In this document: positions 19,270 to 29,526 of the stretch, piece after piece
Layout: every line of letters begins with the position of its first letter
Position numbering within the stretch: position 1 is the first letter of the stretch
From: Guptibacillus hwajinpoensis
Lineage (GTDB): Bacteria > Bacillota > Bacilli > Bacillales > Guptibacillaceae
DNA: 52,548 bases
Assembly: GCF_001039475.1 (NCBI RefSeq)
Contig: NZ_LELK01000012.1
Coordinates: 310-52,857, forward strand
Reading direction: 5' to 3'
Translations under genes and position numbers: made by a program
The notes under the pieces: generated by a model
The model's input: only the letters and a program-made list of their open reading frames with translations
The model's database searches: none
Told to the model about the DNA's origin: nothing

Positions 19270-20637
19270 ATGAATAGATTTGCAGTTGTGTTAGCAGCGG
19301 GTCAGGGAACACGGATGAAATCAAAGTTATATAAAGTTCTTCATCCCGTTTGTGGGAAGCCTATGGTTGAGCATGTTGTCGATCAGCTTGAGAAGCTTAA
19401 GCTCGAGAACATTGTTACGGTAGTTGGGCATGGTGCCGAAAAGGTTCGTGATCAGCTTGGTGCTCAGGTTGAATATGTTCTTCAAGAAGAACAACTTGGA
19501 ACAGCGCATGCTGTCATGCAGACACAGGATGCATTATCAGATAAAGATGGCGTTACGCTTGTTGTCTGTGGAGACACTCCTTTAATTACAAGTGAAACGA
19601 TGGATTCTTTATTGTCTTACCATGAAGAGCAGGGAGCGAAAGCAACAATCCTTACTGCCAAAGCGGATAATCCATTTGGGTATGGACGTATTATTCGTGA
19701 TGAGAACGGTAGTGTACAGCGAATCGTTGAACAGAAAGATGCTAATGAATCAGAACAGCAAGTGACTGAAATAAACACTGGTACATATTGTTTTGATAAC
19801 AAAACACTATTTGAGACGCTCCAACTCGTTAAGAATGAGAATGCACAAGGCGAATACTACCTTCCAGACGTTGTTGAAATCCTTCAAAAGCAAGGAGAAG
19901 TCGTCGGTGCTTATCAAACCGCAGATTTTGATGAAACAATGGGTGTAAATGATCGTGTAGCTCTTTCAAAAGCTGAAATTGCGATGAAAAAACGAATTAA
20001 TGAGAAGCATATGCGTAATGGCGTTACGTTAATTGATCCTAATCAAACCTATATCTCTCCTGAAGCAGTGATTGGTCAGGATACCATCATCTATCCAGGC
20101 TCTACAATCTCTGGAAAAACGATTATTGGTAATGAAGCTCATATTGGTCCGAACTCTGAAATTAAAGATAGTATCGTTGGGGATATGAGTGTTGTGAAAC
20201 AATCTGTGATTCACGACAGTGAAGTAGGAAATGCTGTAAATATAGGTCCGTATGCTCATGTTCGTCCTTCATCACAAATTGGTGATGATGTGAAAATTGG
20301 GAACTTCGTTGAAGTGAAAAAAGCCGTTATGGGTCAAGGCAGTAAAGCTTCACATTTGAGCTACGTAGGCGATGCGGAAATCGGTAAAAATGTGAATCTT
20401 GGCTGTGGATCGATTACTGTGAATTATGATGGCAAAAATAAATACCTTACAAAAGTAGAAGACGGTGCGTTTATTGGATGCAACGTGAACTTAATTGCTC
20501 CTGTTACTGTAGGTAAAGGTGCTACAGTTGCTGCAGGATCTACGATAACAGACAATGTTCCTGAACAAGCACTGTCGATTGCTCGCTCTCGTCAGACGAA
20601 TAAAGAAGACTATGCTTCGAAAATGAAGGACAAGTAA
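19270..20637 (+). CDS. glmU: Bifunctional GlmU, 455 aa
   Basis: Acetylates glucosamine-1-phosphate and joins it to UTP, giving UDP-N-acetylglucosamine for peptidoglycan and teichoic acids. The N-terminal uridylyltransferase domain starts [22 protein letters not shown]. The C-terminal left-handed beta-helix (about residues 250-440) shows many hexapeptide repeats and ends with the acetyltransferase residues around [20 protein letters not shown]. Start at 19270 follows GGAGG at 19255-19259; the longer frame from 19192 has no ribosome binding site and includes the promoter. Confidence 0.97.
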   Translation: MNRFAVVLAAGQGTRMKSKLYKVLHPVCGKPMVEHVVDQLEKLKLENIVTVVGHGAEKVRDQLGAQVEYVLQEEQLGTAHAVMQTQDALSDKDGVTLVVCGDTPLITSETMDSLLSYHEEQGAKATILTAKADNPFGYGRIIRDENGSVQRIVEQKDANESEQQVTEINTGTYCFDNKTLFETLQLVKNENAQGEYYLPDVVEILQKQGEVVGAYQTADFDETMGVNDRVALSKAEIAMKKRINEKHMRNGVTLIDPNQTYISPEAVIGQDTIIYPGSTISGKTIIGNEAHIGPNSEIKDSIVGDMSVVKQSVIHDSEVGNAVNIGPYAHVRPSSQIGDDVKIGNFVEVKKAVMGQGSKASHLSYVGDAEIGKNVNLGCGSITVNYDGKNKYLTKVEDGAFIGCNVNLIAPVTVGKGATVAAGSTITDNVPEQALSIARSRQTNKEDYASKMKDK

Positions 20638-20761
20638 TTTTTCTAGAAGGTAAGAAAGTGTAAAAAGGTGTCTAGCATTACTTCTAATGTTTCATTAAGC
20701 ATGCTTTAGAAGGATGAGGCAGTTGCGCTTTTCTTATTAATTAATGGAGGGGTACCAGCCA

Positions 20762-21712
20762 ATGGCTAATTATTTAGATCCAAACCTGAAAGTGTTTAGT
20801 TTAAACTCGAATCCTGACCTTGCCGAAGAAATTGTAGAACATATTGGTGTTCCAATGGGAAAATGTTCTGTTGTTCGATTTAGCGACGGAGAAATTCAAA
20901 TTAACATCGAAGAAAGTATCCGTGGATGTGATGTGTATGTGATTCAATCAACATGTGCGCCTGTAAATGAGAATATTATGGAACTTCTTATTATGGTTGA
21001 TGCCTTAAAACGTGCTTCAGCAAAAACCATTAACATTGTCCTTCCATACTACGGTTATGCACGTCAGGATCGAAAAGCGAGATCACGTGAGCCGATTACA
21101 GCTAAGTTAGTTGCAAATCTTCTAGAGGTAGCTGGCGTGACGCGTCTCATTACATTGGATCTTCATGCATCGCAAATTCAAGGATTCTTCGACATTCCGG
21201 TTGATCAGCTAATGGGTGTACCGACACTTGCTAAACATTTCGAAGAGAAAAACCTGGACGATATTGTTGTTGTTTCTCCTGACCATGGTGGAGTGACACG
21301 TGCTCGTAAGCTTGCAGAACGACTTAAAGCACCGATTGCAATTATTGATAAGCGCCGTCCTCGTCCTAACGTTGCAGAGGTAATGAATATCGTAGGTAAT
21401 ATTGAAGGCAAAACGGCTATTATTATTGACGACATCATTGATACAGCTGGCACAATCACACTTGCAGCTAATGCTCTTATTGAGAATGGAGCAAAAGAAG
21501 TATTTGCTTGCTGTACTCACCCAGTTCTTTCTGGTCCTGCTATTGAGCGTATCGACAATTCTAAGATTAAAGAGCTTGCTATTACAAACACAATTCCGCT
21601 ACCAGACGAAAAGCGAATTGATAAGATTTCACAACTGTCTGTTGCGCCACTTTTAGGTGAAGCGATTATCCGTGTTCATGAGCAACTTTCTGTAAGTAAA
21701 CTATTTGATTAA
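20762..21712 (+). CDS. prs: Ribose-phosphate pyrophosphokinase, 316 aa
   Basis: Makes PRPP from ribose-5-phosphate and ATP, feeding purine, pyrimidine, histidine, tryptophan and NAD synthesis. Visible motifs: [36 protein letters not shown], the metal-binding [11 protein letters not shown], and the PRPP loop [17 protein letters not shown] at 20762 has GGAGGGG upstream and gives the family N-terminus; an upstream ATG at 20744 lies in the ribosome binding site. It works upstream of purR, whose effector is PRPP. Confidence 0.97.
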   Translation: MANYLDPNLKVFSLNSNPDLAEEIVEHIGVPMGKCSVVRFSDGEIQINIEESIRGCDVYVIQSTCAPVNENIMELLIMVDALKRASAKTINIVLPYYGYARQDRKARSREPITAKLVANLLEVAGVTRLITLDLHASQIQGFFDIPVDQLMGVPTLAKHFEEKNLDDIVVVSPDHGGVTRARKLAERLKAPIAIIDKRRPRPNVAEVMNIVGNIEGKTAIIIDDIIDTAGTITLAANALIENGAKEVFACCTHPVLSGPAIERIDNSKIKELAITNTIPLPDEKRIDKISQLSVAPLLGEAIIRVHEQLSVSKLFD

Positions 21713-21788
21713 ATAAAATATGTTTATTGCCTACTGATTATGGGTATCCATATAGAAGAGTAAAACCTAATCAGGAAGGTGATTTCAA

Positions 21789-22439
21789 ATGGCAGCAACA
21801 TTAAAAGCATTAGATCGTAATACTACAAAAAGAAGCGAACTTAGAACATTGCGTGAAAAAGAAGAAGGTCTTCCAGCCGTAATCTACGGTAAAGATCGTA
21901 AAAGCGCTCCAGTACAAGTTGATGCTTTAGAATTCATTAAAGTTTACCGTGAAGTCGGAAAGAACGGTGTAATTGAACTGGATTTTGAAGGTCAAGGTAA
22001 ATATCCTGTTATGGTTTATGACATGCAGGTTGATTCAATTAAAAATCATGTGCTACACGTTGATTTCTATTCTGTTGATCTTAACAAAGAAGTAGAAGCG
22101 GAAGTACCAGTTCACTTAAAAGGTGAAGCTGCGGGCAGTAAAGAAGGCGGCGTTGTTCAGCAAATGCTTCACGAAATTCTAGTGAAGGCGAAGCCGAACG
22201 ATTTCCCTGATAGCATTGATGTAGATATTTCTGAACTTAACATCGGGGACGCAGTACAAGCTGGAGATCTTCCAAAGGGCGATAAGTATGAGATCGTTTT
22301 AGACGATGAGGAGCCAATTGCTTCAATCGTACCTCCAACAGAAGAGCCTGTTGAGGATGAAGAAGAAGCAGATGAAGTGGCTGAAGAGCCGCCAGCTGAT
22401 AAAGAAGAAACTGACGATGAAACAACGAAAACAGAATAA
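21789..22439 (+). CDS. ctc: 50S ribosomal protein bL25 (Ctc, long form), 216 aa
   Basis: The CTC/TL5-type bL25, which binds 5S rRNA through its N-terminal domain (about residues 1-92). A C-terminal beta domain follows (about 93-180), then a very acidic low-complexity tail rich in Glu and Asp (about 180-216). In B. subtilis ctc is a general-stress (sigma-B) gene; no clear sigma-B promoter was seen here. AGGAAGGTGAT precedes the ATG. It lies between prs and pth, the conserved order. Confidence 0.95.
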   Translation: MAATLKALDRNTTKRSELRTLREKEEGLPAVIYGKDRKSAPVQVDALEFIKVYREVGKNGVIELDFEGQGKYPVMVYDMQVDSIKNHVLHVDFYSVDLNKEVEAEVPVHLKGEAAGSKEGGVVQQMLHEILVKAKPNDFPDSIDVDISELNIGDAVQAGDLPKGDKYEIVLDDEEPIASIVPPTEEPVEDEEEADEVAEEPPADKEETDDETTKTE

Positions 22440-22446
22440 ACAACAA

Positions 22447-22477
22447 GGGCGTAACCGAGCAGGTTACGCCTTTTTTT
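22447..22477 (+). terminator. Terminator after ctc
   Basis: GGCGTAACC at 22448-22456 pairs perfectly with GGTTACGCC at 22462-22470, followed by seven T. Confidence 0.93.
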
Positions 22478-22560
22478 CAAGATATAGGGCCAATAGGTGA
22501 ATAATCCCCCTGTTTTTTGATACGATAGAAGAAAAGTAATGAAAGGTAGGACGTCATCCG

Positions 22561-23118
22561 TTGAAATTAATTGTAGGCCTCGGAAATCCCGGGAAGAAAT
22601 TTGAGCAAACAAGGCATAATGTAGGATTTATGGCAATTGATGAGCTATCAAAAGAGCTTGGCATCTCGTTAGATCAAAAGAAATTTCAAGGTGTTTATGG
22701 TAAAGGTATCGTAAATGGAGAAGCCGTCTATTTATTAAAACCACAAACGTATATGAACCTGTCTGGTGAATCAGTACGCCCTCTAATGGAATACTTTAAT
22801 ATTGAGGTTGAAGATTTATTAGTGATTTATGACGATCTTGATCTTCCTACTGGCAAAGTGAGGCTTCGTCAAAAAGGAAGTGCAGGTGGACATAATGGTA
22901 TGAAATCCATCATTACGCATGTTCACACGCAAGATTTTAAGAGAGTAAGAATCGGAATTGATCGTTCTTCACGTCATTCTGTCATAGACTACGTATTAAA
23001 GCCGTTTTCTAAAGAAGAGACTGAACCGATTCAGGATGCCATTGAACGTACTGTAAAAGCCTGTGAAGCTTGGACAACAAATTCTTTTCCAGAAGTTATG
23101 AATAAGTTTAACGCTTGA
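22561..23118 (+). CDS. pth: Peptidyl-tRNA hydrolase (SpoVC), 185 aa
   Basis: Frees tRNA from peptidyl-tRNA dropped by stalled ribosomes. The N-terminal GLGNPGKKFEQTRHNVGF holds Asn and the catalytic His20; the catalytic aspartate is in YDDLDLP, and GSAGGHNGMKSI carries the other conserved residues. The start is TTG with AGGTAGGA upstream. Length is typical. The stop codon overlaps the -35 element of the fin promoter. The Bacillus name spoVC reflects a sporulation mutant. Confidence 0.95.
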   Translation: MKLIVGLGNPGKKFEQTRHNVGFMAIDELSKELGISLDQKKFQGVYGKGIVNGEAVYLLKPQTYMNLSGESVRPLMEYFNIEVEDLLVIYDDLDLPTGKVRLRQKGSAGGHNGMKSIITHVHTQDFKRVRIGIDRSSRHSVIDYVLKPFSKEETEPIQDAIERTVKACEAWTTNSFPEVMNKFNA

Positions 23119-23146
23119 ATATCCTTCCATTCTCCCGTCCATACTA
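23117..23146 (+). promoter_or_regulatory. Sigma-F/sigma-G promoter of fin
   Basis: GAATA at 23117-23121 and CATACTA at 23140-23146 are exactly 18 bp apart, a perfect sigma-G match (GHATR-N18-CATHHTA); sigma-F can share such sites. The -35 box overlaps the pth stop codon. Confidence 0.75.
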
Positions 23147-23175
23147 ATACAAGATAAGGACAGGGAGGATCTGTT

Positions 23176-23406
23176 ATGGATATTCATTATGTATGTCGTC
23201 ACTGTGGGACTGGATTAGGGAAGTTAAATCCTCAAAACGTCTCTACAGACGAACTAGGTTTTCAACAGCTTACAGAAGAAGAGAGACAATCCATGATTTA
23301 CTATCATCAAGATGGCACTATTGAAGTGAAGGCCATATGCGAAGACTGTCATGAGGCGATGGGACGTTCACCATCTTTTCATGAGCTTGATACATTTATT
23401 CAGTAA
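23176..23406 (+). CDS. fin: Anti-sigma-F factor Fin (YabK), 76 aa
   Basis: A small zinc protein that inhibits sigma-F late in the forespore so that sigma-G can take over. The N-terminal YVCRHCGTGLGKL and the C-terminal ICEDCHEAMG form the two CxxC knuckles (near residues 7-10 and 56-59). Length equals the B. subtilis protein. GGGAGG precedes the ATG. Its own forespore promoter lies in the short gap after pth. With gin, the window holds both small forespore anti-sigma genes. Confidence 0.94.
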   Translation: MDIHYVCRHCGTGLGKLNPQNVSTDELGFQQLTEEERQSMIYYHQDGTIEVKAICEDCHEAMGRSPSFHELDTFIQ

Positions 23407-23488
23407 GTAGCTTTGGGAAGAGAACCAAAGCATTTTTGCGTTCTTAAATGAGAGTAATAGGACGGGTTATAGAGTGAGAGGGGAGAAT

Positions 23489-26400
23489 ATGCAAACGATG
23501 TTAGGTTTAAGAGAATATTTCAGTAAAGGCGATGAATTTCAGTCGGTCTTTTCCGGGGTAGAAGAGGGTCTTAAAGAACAGCTTGTTGCAGGATTATCTG
23601 GATCTGCACGTATGCTTCTTATGGCCTCCCTTTACCATGAAACAAAGCGCCCACAGCTGATCATTACACATAATCTGTATCAGGCTCAAAAACTATACGA
23701 AGATATGAGCGAGCTGGTCCCTTCTGATGAAGTGTATTTATATCCAGTAAATGAGCTCATTTCTTCAGAAATTGCTATTGCAAGCCCCGAGTTGAGGGGA
23801 CAGCGAATGGAAGCCCTAAACTATTGGATGAAGAATAACAATGGGATTGTGATTGCTCCTATTTCTGGGGTGAGACGGTATCTTCCTCCAAAAGATGTAT
23901 GGGAGAAGAGTCAAGTCTCCTTCTCAGTAGGTGACGACATTCCGCTTGATCAAACACTAGAAACGTTTGTTGCTATGGGGTATGAGCGTGTACCAATGGT
24001 TTCGTCCCCTGGTGAATTTAGCGTTCGTGGCGGTATTATCGATATTTATCCACTAACGGAAAACAATCCAATTCGAATTGAATTGTTTGATACAGAGGTC
24101 GACTCGATTCGATTCTTTGATATTGAATCACAACGATCAGCTAATAAGACCGATCGAATTACGATTGGGCCTGCGGATGAAGTTGTTTTGTTTCCTGAGC
24201 ATTATGAAAAGGGAGCTGATCGACTTCAACAGGAGCTTCAGCTTTCAATGAAGAAGGTTAAGGATCAAAAAGCGAAAGAAGCTATGCACTCAAACATCAC
24301 TTATGAAATCGATCAGTTAAAGAACAAACAAAGTTTCCAGGGTGTTATTAAATACATGGACTTTTATTATGACCAACCTGCCAGTTTACTAGATTATTTA
24401 CCTAAGGATGGTCTTGTTGTATTTGACGAAGTGAGTAGAATTCAGGAAATGTCAGCGGATCTGGATAAGGAAGAAGCAGAGTGGCAAACAGCCCTTCTTA
24501 ACCAAGGGGAAATTGTGTCATCCGTTTCCCTATCGAGATCTTATGATACGTTGTTCTCAAAACCTACTCACTCTACATTGTACCTGTCTATTTTTCTAAG
24601 GCATGTTCCTTATACGAATCCAGAGAACATTCTTAATGTATCGAGTAAGGCTATGCAGAATTTCCACGGGCAAATGAAGGTGCTAAGTACTGAAATTGAA
24701 CGGTGGAAGAAGAGCGGAATGGCTATCGTATTTCTTGCTGCTTCTGAAGAGCGTCGTAAAAGACTTGAACGAGTACTTGAAGATTATGATATTAACGCCA
24801 TGATGGTTGAACAGGATACGCCTATTTCTCATAAGGAGCCACAGATTTTAATTGGTAGCCTTAATGGTGGCTTTGAGCTTCCTATGCAAAAGCTTGCTGT
24901 TCTAACTGAAGCTGAAGTCTTTACGAAACAGTCGAAAAAGCCAAGACGTTCTCAGAAGATGTCCAATGCAGAACGTATTAAAAGTTATTCTGAACTAAAA
25001 GTTGGCGATTACATTGTTCACGTAAACCACGGAATAGGAAAATATCTTGGTATTCGTACACTAGAAGTTAGTGGCATTCATAAAGATTATCTTTATGTGA
25101 GCTATGCTGGAAACGACAATTTATATGTTCCTGTTGAACAGATCGATCAGGTTATGAAATATGTTGGTTCAGAAGGGAAAGAGCCTAAATTATATAAGTT
25201 AGGTGGAACAGAATGGAAGAAAGTAAAGCGGAAAGTACAATCTTCTGTTGAGGACATTGCAGATGATTTAATCAAGTTATATGCCGAACGTGAGGCGAGT
25301 GTTGGTCATAGTTTTGAGAAGGATACGGAAGAGCAGAGAGAGTTTGAAGCAGCCTTTCCTTATCAAGAAACAGACGATCAGCTTCGCGCCATTCAAGAAA
25401 TCAAAGAGGACATGGAGAAATCACGACCTATGGATCGCCTATTATGCGGTGACGTAGGATACGGAAAGACAGAAGTGAGCATTCGTGCGGCCTTTAAAGC
25501 TATTATGGATGGAAAGCAAGTTGCTTTCCTTGTCCCGACAACAATCCTAGCTCAACAGCATTTTGCAACGATACAGGAGCGTTTTGCCGATCATCCAATT
25601 AATATTGGATTATTAAGCCGATTTCGTTCACGCAAAGAACAGAATGAAACGCTAAAAGGGTTGAAAAATGGAACAGTCGACATTGTGATTGGAACTCATA
25701 GGCTACTCTCAAAAGATGTCACGTACAATCAGCTAGGACTTCTTATTGTCGATGAAGAACAGCGCTTTGGTGTAACGCATAAAGAGAAAATTAAGAAGCT
25801 AAAAGCAAACGTAGACGTGCTAACACTCACTGCAACACCAATTCCACGGACGCTTCATATGTCAATGCTTGGGGTGCGTGATCTTTCAGTTATCGAAACG
25901 CCACCAGAGAACCGCTTCCCTGTTCAAACGTATGTTGTCGAATACAGTGGAACTCTTGTAAGAGAAGCGATTGAACGAGAGCTTGCCAGGGGAGGACAGG
26001 TGTACTTCCTATATAATCGGGTGGAATCAATAGAGTATATGACCGATCAAATTAGAACACTCGTCCCCGAGGCAAGGGTCACCTATGCTCATGGACAGAT
26101 GAGTGAAACAGAACTTGAGTCAGTCATGATTGATTTTCTTGACGGGAGCTTTGATGTGCTCGTAAGCACGACCATTATTGAAACGGGAGTGGACATTCCG
26201 AACGTAAATACGCTTCTAGTCTATGATGGCGATAAAATGGGACTTTCCCAACTTTATCAGCTACGTGGGCGTGTTGGACGTTCCAATCGAGTTGCCTATG
26301 CTTATATTACGTATCAAAGAGATAAAGTACTAACAGAGGTAGCGGAGAAGCGATTGCAAGCAATTAAAGAATTTACGGAGCTCGGCTCAGGGTTTAAGAT

Positions 26401-27031
26401 TGCGATGCGAGATCTGTCTATTCGGGGAGCAGGTAACTTGCTTGGTGCTGAGCAACATGGCTTTATTGATTCAGTCGGGTTTGATCTTTACTCTCAAATG
26501 CTAAAAGATGCAATTGAAGTACGAAAAGGTGACAAGCCAAAGGAAGAAGCATTTACAATCGAAATTGATCTTCAAGTGGATGCGTACATTCCAGGAACAT
26601 ACATTGATGATGAGAAGCAAAAAATCGACATGTATAAACGTTTCCGTTCAATTGATTCTCTGAAGGATATTATGGACTTACAGGATGAGATGATGGATCG
26701 TTTTGGGGATTTCCCTGAAGAAGTTGACTACCTTTTCCAAGTTTCACGAATGAAAGAAATTGCGAAAGAATTAAAGGTTGAGAAAATTGGTCGTAGCAAG
26801 AAGGACATACAGCTTCTTTTCCATGAATCCGCTCGCGAAGCAATCGGTGGCGAAACCATTTTTGATGTCGCTAACGAATTTGGTAATAAGTTAGCATTGG
26901 GCGCCGATGGTGACAAAGTAAAGGTAACGATTAAAGGAAGAGGCCTTGAAACAAAAGATCATTTGCAACTTGTGGAGAACGTTTTAAAGAAAATGAAGAA
27001 GGCGATCAAGCAACCAATCAATGCGAAATAA
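23489..27031 (+). CDS. mfd: Transcription-repair coupling factor Mfd, 1180 aa
   Basis: Removes RNA polymerase stalled at DNA damage and recruits UvrA. Domains in order: UvrB-like N-terminus (about 1-400, with HNLYQAQKL and [14 protein letters not shown]), an RNA-polymerase-interaction domain (about 490-560, [17 protein letters not shown]), RecG-like helicase with Walker [10 protein letters not shown] near residue 653 and DEEQ near 755, TATPIPRTL, and the C-terminal TRCF domain. The ATG at 23489 sits behind GAGGGGAG; the GTG at 23474 precedes it. Confidence 0.97.
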   Translation: MQTMLGLREYFSKGDEFQSVFSGVEEGLKEQLVAGLSGSARMLLMASLYHETKRPQLIITHNLYQAQKLYEDMSELVPSDEVYLYPVNELISSEIAIASPELRGQRMEALNYWMKNNNGIVIAPISGVRRYLPPKDVWEKSQVSFSVGDDIPLDQTLETFVAMGYERVPMVSSPGEFSVRGGIIDIYPLTENNPIRIELFDTEVDSIRFFDIESQRSANKTDRITIGPADEVVLFPEHYEKGADRLQQELQLSMKKVKDQKAKEAMHSNITYEIDQLKNKQSFQGVIKYMDFYYDQPASLLDYLPKDGLVVFDEVSRIQEMSADLDKEEAEWQTALLNQGEIVSSVSLSRSYDTLFSKPTHSTLYLSIFLRHVPYTNPENILNVSSKAMQNFHGQMKVLSTEIERWKKSGMAIVFLAASEERRKRLERVLEDYDINAMMVEQDTPISHKEPQILIGSLNGGFELPMQKLAVLTEAEVFTKQSKKPRRSQKMSNAERIKSYSELKVGDYIVHVNHGIGKYLGIRTLEVSGIHKDYLYVSYAGNDNLYVPVEQIDQVMKYVGSEGKEPKLYKLGGTEWKKVKRKVQSSVEDIADDLIKLYAEREASVGHSFEKDTEEQREFEAAFPYQETDDQLRAIQEIKEDMEKSRPMDRLLCGDVGYGKTEVSIRAAFKAIMDGKQVAFLVPTTILAQQHFATIQERFADHPINIGLLSRFRSRKEQNETLKGLKNGTVDIVIGTHRLLSKDVTYNQLGLLIVDEEQRFGVTHKEKIKKLKANVDVLTLTATPIPRTLHMSMLGVRDLSVIETPPENRFPVQTYVVEYSGTLVREAIERELARGGQVYFLYNRVESIEYMTDQIRTLVPEARVTYAHGQMSETELESVMIDFLDGSFDVLVSTTIIETGVDIPNVNTLLVYDGDKMGLSQLYQLRGRVGRSNRVAYAYITYQRDKVLTEVAEKRLQAIKEFTELGSGFKIAMRDLSIRGAGNLLGAEQHGFIDSVGFDLYSQMLKDAIEVRKGDKPKEEAFTIEIDLQVDAYIPGTYIDDEKQKIDMYKRFRSIDSLKDIMDLQDEMMDRFGDFPEEVDYLFQVSRMKEIAKELKVEKIGRSKKDIQLLFHESAREAIGGETIFDVANEFGNKLALGADGDKVKVTIKGRGLETKDHLQLVENVLKKMKKAIKQPINAK

Positions 27032-27040
27032 GGTGAAACT

Positions 27041-27095
27041 AACCATCAGAGGGGTTTTTTACCCCACTGATGGTTAATTGAACCAGAGGTTTTTT
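27041..27095 (+). terminator. Post-mfd palindrome, possible atypical terminator
   Basis: AACCATCAG at 27041-27049 pairs with CTGATGGTT at 27067-27075, with an inner GGGG/CCCC pair closing a loop of TTTTTTA. The T run is inside the loop, not after the stem. A second small AACC/GGTT hairpin (27081-27091) is followed by T residues and may be the real stop. Confidence 0.5.
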
Positions 27096-27159
27096 CTGTC
27101 TCTCAAGGGAGGGATGAAGACTCTTTTTTGGATGTACAGCACATTTTTGACAGAATTGT

Positions 27160-27189
27160 GAATAGAACTCATACGTCGAAAAGATACTA
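27160..27189 (+). promoter_or_regulatory. Sigma-G promoter of spoVT
   Basis: GAATA at 27160-27164 and GATACTA at 27183-27189 are exactly 18 bp apart and match the sigma-G consensus except the first base of the -10. The sigma-F GG is absent, which fits the sigma-G control known in B. subtilis. Confidence 0.7.
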
Positions 27190-27270
27190 ATGGAAAGATC
27201 ATGTAGATTACACCATCTTCACAGTGATTGGAGCAATCTCATACCATTTCCAGAAAGCGAGGCAACTTAG

Positions 27271-27801
27271 ATGAAAGCAACAGGTATCGTTCGTCGTATT
27301 GATGATTTAGGTCGTGTTGTCATCCCAAAAGAGATTCGCAGAACACTCAGAATCAGAGAAGGAGATCCTCTAGAAATATTCGTTGATCGGGAAGGAGAGG
27401 TTATCCTTAAGAAATACTCTCCGATTAGCGAGTTAGGGGACTTCGCGAAAGAATATGCAGAATCACTTGCAGAACATTCCGGTCATATCGCGCTAATTTC
27501 TGATCGTGATGTTTACATTACGACTGCTGGAGGTTCCAAAAAGGATTATCTCAACAAAAGCATTGGTGATGTAGTCGAAAAAGCGATGACTGAGCGTAGA
27601 TGTCTATTAAACGAAGATAAATGTGAGCTCATTGAAGGTGTTCCCGTTGATACTGGACATGTGATTGCTCCTATCATTGCGAATGGCGATCCAATCGGAA
27701 CAGTCATATTGCTTGCGAAAGAGGCAGACAAGGTATCTGAATTAGAGCAGAAGCTTGCTGAAACAGCTGCTGGTTTTCTTGCGAGACAAATGGAACAATA
27801 G
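27271..27801 (+). CDS. spoVT: Stage V sporulation regulator SpoVT, 176 aa
   Basis: A forespore transcription regulator that tunes sigma-G genes. The N-terminal AbrB-type swapped-hairpin domain, MKATGIVRRIDDLGRVVIPKE (first 19 residues closely like AbrB), is followed by a GAF-like C-terminal domain (about 55-176) for an unknown ligand. It is a paralogue of abrB in the same window. The ribosome binding site is weak (GAGG about 10 bases upstream). Sigma-G promoter upstream, terminator downstream. Confidence 0.96.
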   Translation: MKATGIVRRIDDLGRVVIPKEIRRTLRIREGDPLEIFVDREGEVILKKYSPISELGDFAKEYAESLAEHSGHIALISDRDVYITTAGGSKKDYLNKSIGDVVEKAMTERRCLLNEDKCELIEGVPVDTGHVIAPIIANGDPIGTVILLAKEADKVSELEQKLAETAAGFLARQMEQ

Positions 27802-27813
27802 AGCAATAAAAAG

Positions 27814-27837
27814 TGGAGGCTTATGCCTCCATTTTTT
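27814..27837 (+). terminator. Terminator after spoVT
   Basis: TGGAGGC at 27814-27820 pairs with GCCTCCA at 27825-27831, four-base loop, then six T. Confidence 0.9.
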
Positions 27838-27930
27838 GTGTGTTTCAATGTTTGAAAAGTTTTCCACTTTTCATCTTATGATATAATTCGTACATAATAA
27901 TATGGTTGAATTTACGTTTGGTAGGTGTGT

Positions 27931-29523
27931 ATGACGTCAAATGAAAATCAAAAAGGATTCTGGCATGGCGCACTTCTGCTCACCGCAGTAGCTCTTTTTA
28001 TGAAGGTTTTGAGCGTCGGTTATAGAATTCCTTATCAAAATATAACAGGTGACATCGGGTTTTATGTCTATCAACAAATTTATCCCTTTTACTCTATTGC
28101 CATTATTCTTGCTACATATGGGTTTCCGGTTGTCATCTCGAGACTTGTTGCTGAACAAATGGCAAGAAACAATAGCGAGAAGGCAGAGGAAATTTCGCGC
28201 TATAGTTATTATGTTCTTACTTTACTTGGACTAATTGGATTTGCGGCTCTTTATATAGGGGCACCAGCATTAGCTGATTTAATGGACGATACAGGATTAA
28301 TCATGCCACTGCGCGCTACAGCATTGTCGTTTCTCATTATGCCTGGTATTGCTTCTATTAGGGGATATTTTCAGGGGCACGAAAATGTTATTCCTACTGC
28401 ATGGTCTCAAGTTACTGAACAGACTGTTCGTGTAATCGCTATTCTTGCCATATCCATTAGTCTCGTTATGAATGGATATGGAGCTTATTCGACTGGAACA
28501 GGTGCAGCACTAGGATCTCTATTGGGCGGAGTTGCTGCACTCGTGCTTCTAGTTGTTGTTCGAATAAGAGTGCGTAAAGTACAAGTGATCCCTCGCCGCA
28601 TTAATGCATTGCGTTTTTGGGGGATTGCACGCAGGCTTTTAACAGAAGGCACACTGATTTGTGTGAGTGCATTGGTGATGGTGCTCTTTCAGTTAATGGA
28701 TGCATTAACAATTGTATCGGGTTTATCTGAGTATGGCTTATCATCGATAGAAGCTCGGGAAACCAAAGGCATATTTGATCGTGGTCAACCTCTCATCCAA
28801 GTAGGAACAGTTCTTGCTACATCATTGTCGCTATCGATTGTTCCCGTTATTTCCAAAGCAAGAGCAGAAAAGAATAACTTGCTCATTCAAGAAAAAGCAG
28901 GACTTTCTCTTAAAATAAGCTTTGTTATTGGGCTGTCTGCAGCAGCAGGACTTGTTTGCATTATGAGTGAAACCAATACCATGCTTTTTACAGATGATTC
29001 ACTTTCACGTACGCTTAGCTTTCTTGCAGTTTCAATATTATTTAGTTCGCTCGCTATGACTGCGGCAAGTATTCTGCAGGGGATTGGGCTTGCAAGAACG
29101 GCTGCGCGATATGCTGGATTGGGTATTCTCTTGAAGGGCTTTTTGAACATCGTTCTCGTTCCAATTATAGGAATTGACGGCGCTGCAATAGCAACAGTTA
29201 TTGGACTTGCAACTGTTGCGTTGCTTACGATCTATGCTGTTCATTCTAAAGTCGGGCTTATTCAATATCCGTTTCATATTGGTCGTACCATTACAGCGGT
29301 GCTCATCATGTGTAGTGCAGTTATTATGCTTCAAATCCTATTTCCTTCAGTAGGTTCAAGAACCCTAGCTAGTGTATCTGCATTAGGTGGAGCAGTAGTA
29401 GGGGCTTCAGTTTTGGGATTAACACTCATGATGATCGGCGTCTTTACGGATAACGAATTAGTGCAGTTACCCAAAGGCCATAAAATAAGGTTATTACAGA
29501 ATAACTTAAGAAAAGGAGTCTAA
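27931..29523 (+). CDS. yabM: Polysaccharide-biosynthesis (MOP/SpoVB-like) membrane protein YabM, 530 aa
   Basis: An integral membrane protein of the MOP superfamily, close to SpoVB and the MurJ-type lipid II flippases, with about 14 predicted membrane segments spread over its whole length. The N-terminal VLSVGYRIPYQNITGDIGFYVYQQIYP is typical of the Bacillus family. In B. subtilis the YabM function is not settled; it is a paralogue of SpoVB. ATG at 27931 is used with GGTAGGTG upstream; GTG at 27925 is inside that site. It directly precedes yabN (three bases), so the two are coupled. Confidence 0.9.
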   Translation: MTSNENQKGFWHGALLLTAVALFMKVLSVGYRIPYQNITGDIGFYVYQQIYPFYSIAIILATYGFPVVISRLVAEQMARNNSEKAEEISRYSYYVLTLLGLIGFAALYIGAPALADLMDDTGLIMPLRATALSFLIMPGIASIRGYFQGHENVIPTAWSQVTEQTVRVIAILAISISLVMNGYGAYSTGTGAALGSLLGGVAALVLLVVVRIRVRKVQVIPRRINALRFWGIARRLLTEGTLICVSALVMVLFQLMDALTIVSGLSEYGLSSIEARETKGIFDRGQPLIQVGTVLATSLSLSIVPVISKARAEKNNLLIQEKAGLSLKISFVIGLSAAAGLVCIMSETNTMLFTDDSLSRTLSFLAVSILFSSLAMTAASILQGIGLARTAARYAGLGILLKGFLNIVLVPIIGIDGAAIATVIGLATVALLTIYAVHSKVGLIQYPFHIGRTITAVLIMCSAVIMLQILFPSVGSRTLASVSALGGAVVGASVLGLTLMMIGVFTDNELVQLPKGHKIRLLQNNLRKGV

Positions 29524-29526
29524 GGC

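Noticed and set aside
22169-22612. 147-codon minus-strand frame over ctc
   Set aside because: It mirrors the acidic low-complexity tail of bL25 (Ser-rich in reverse) and crosses the ctc terminator.
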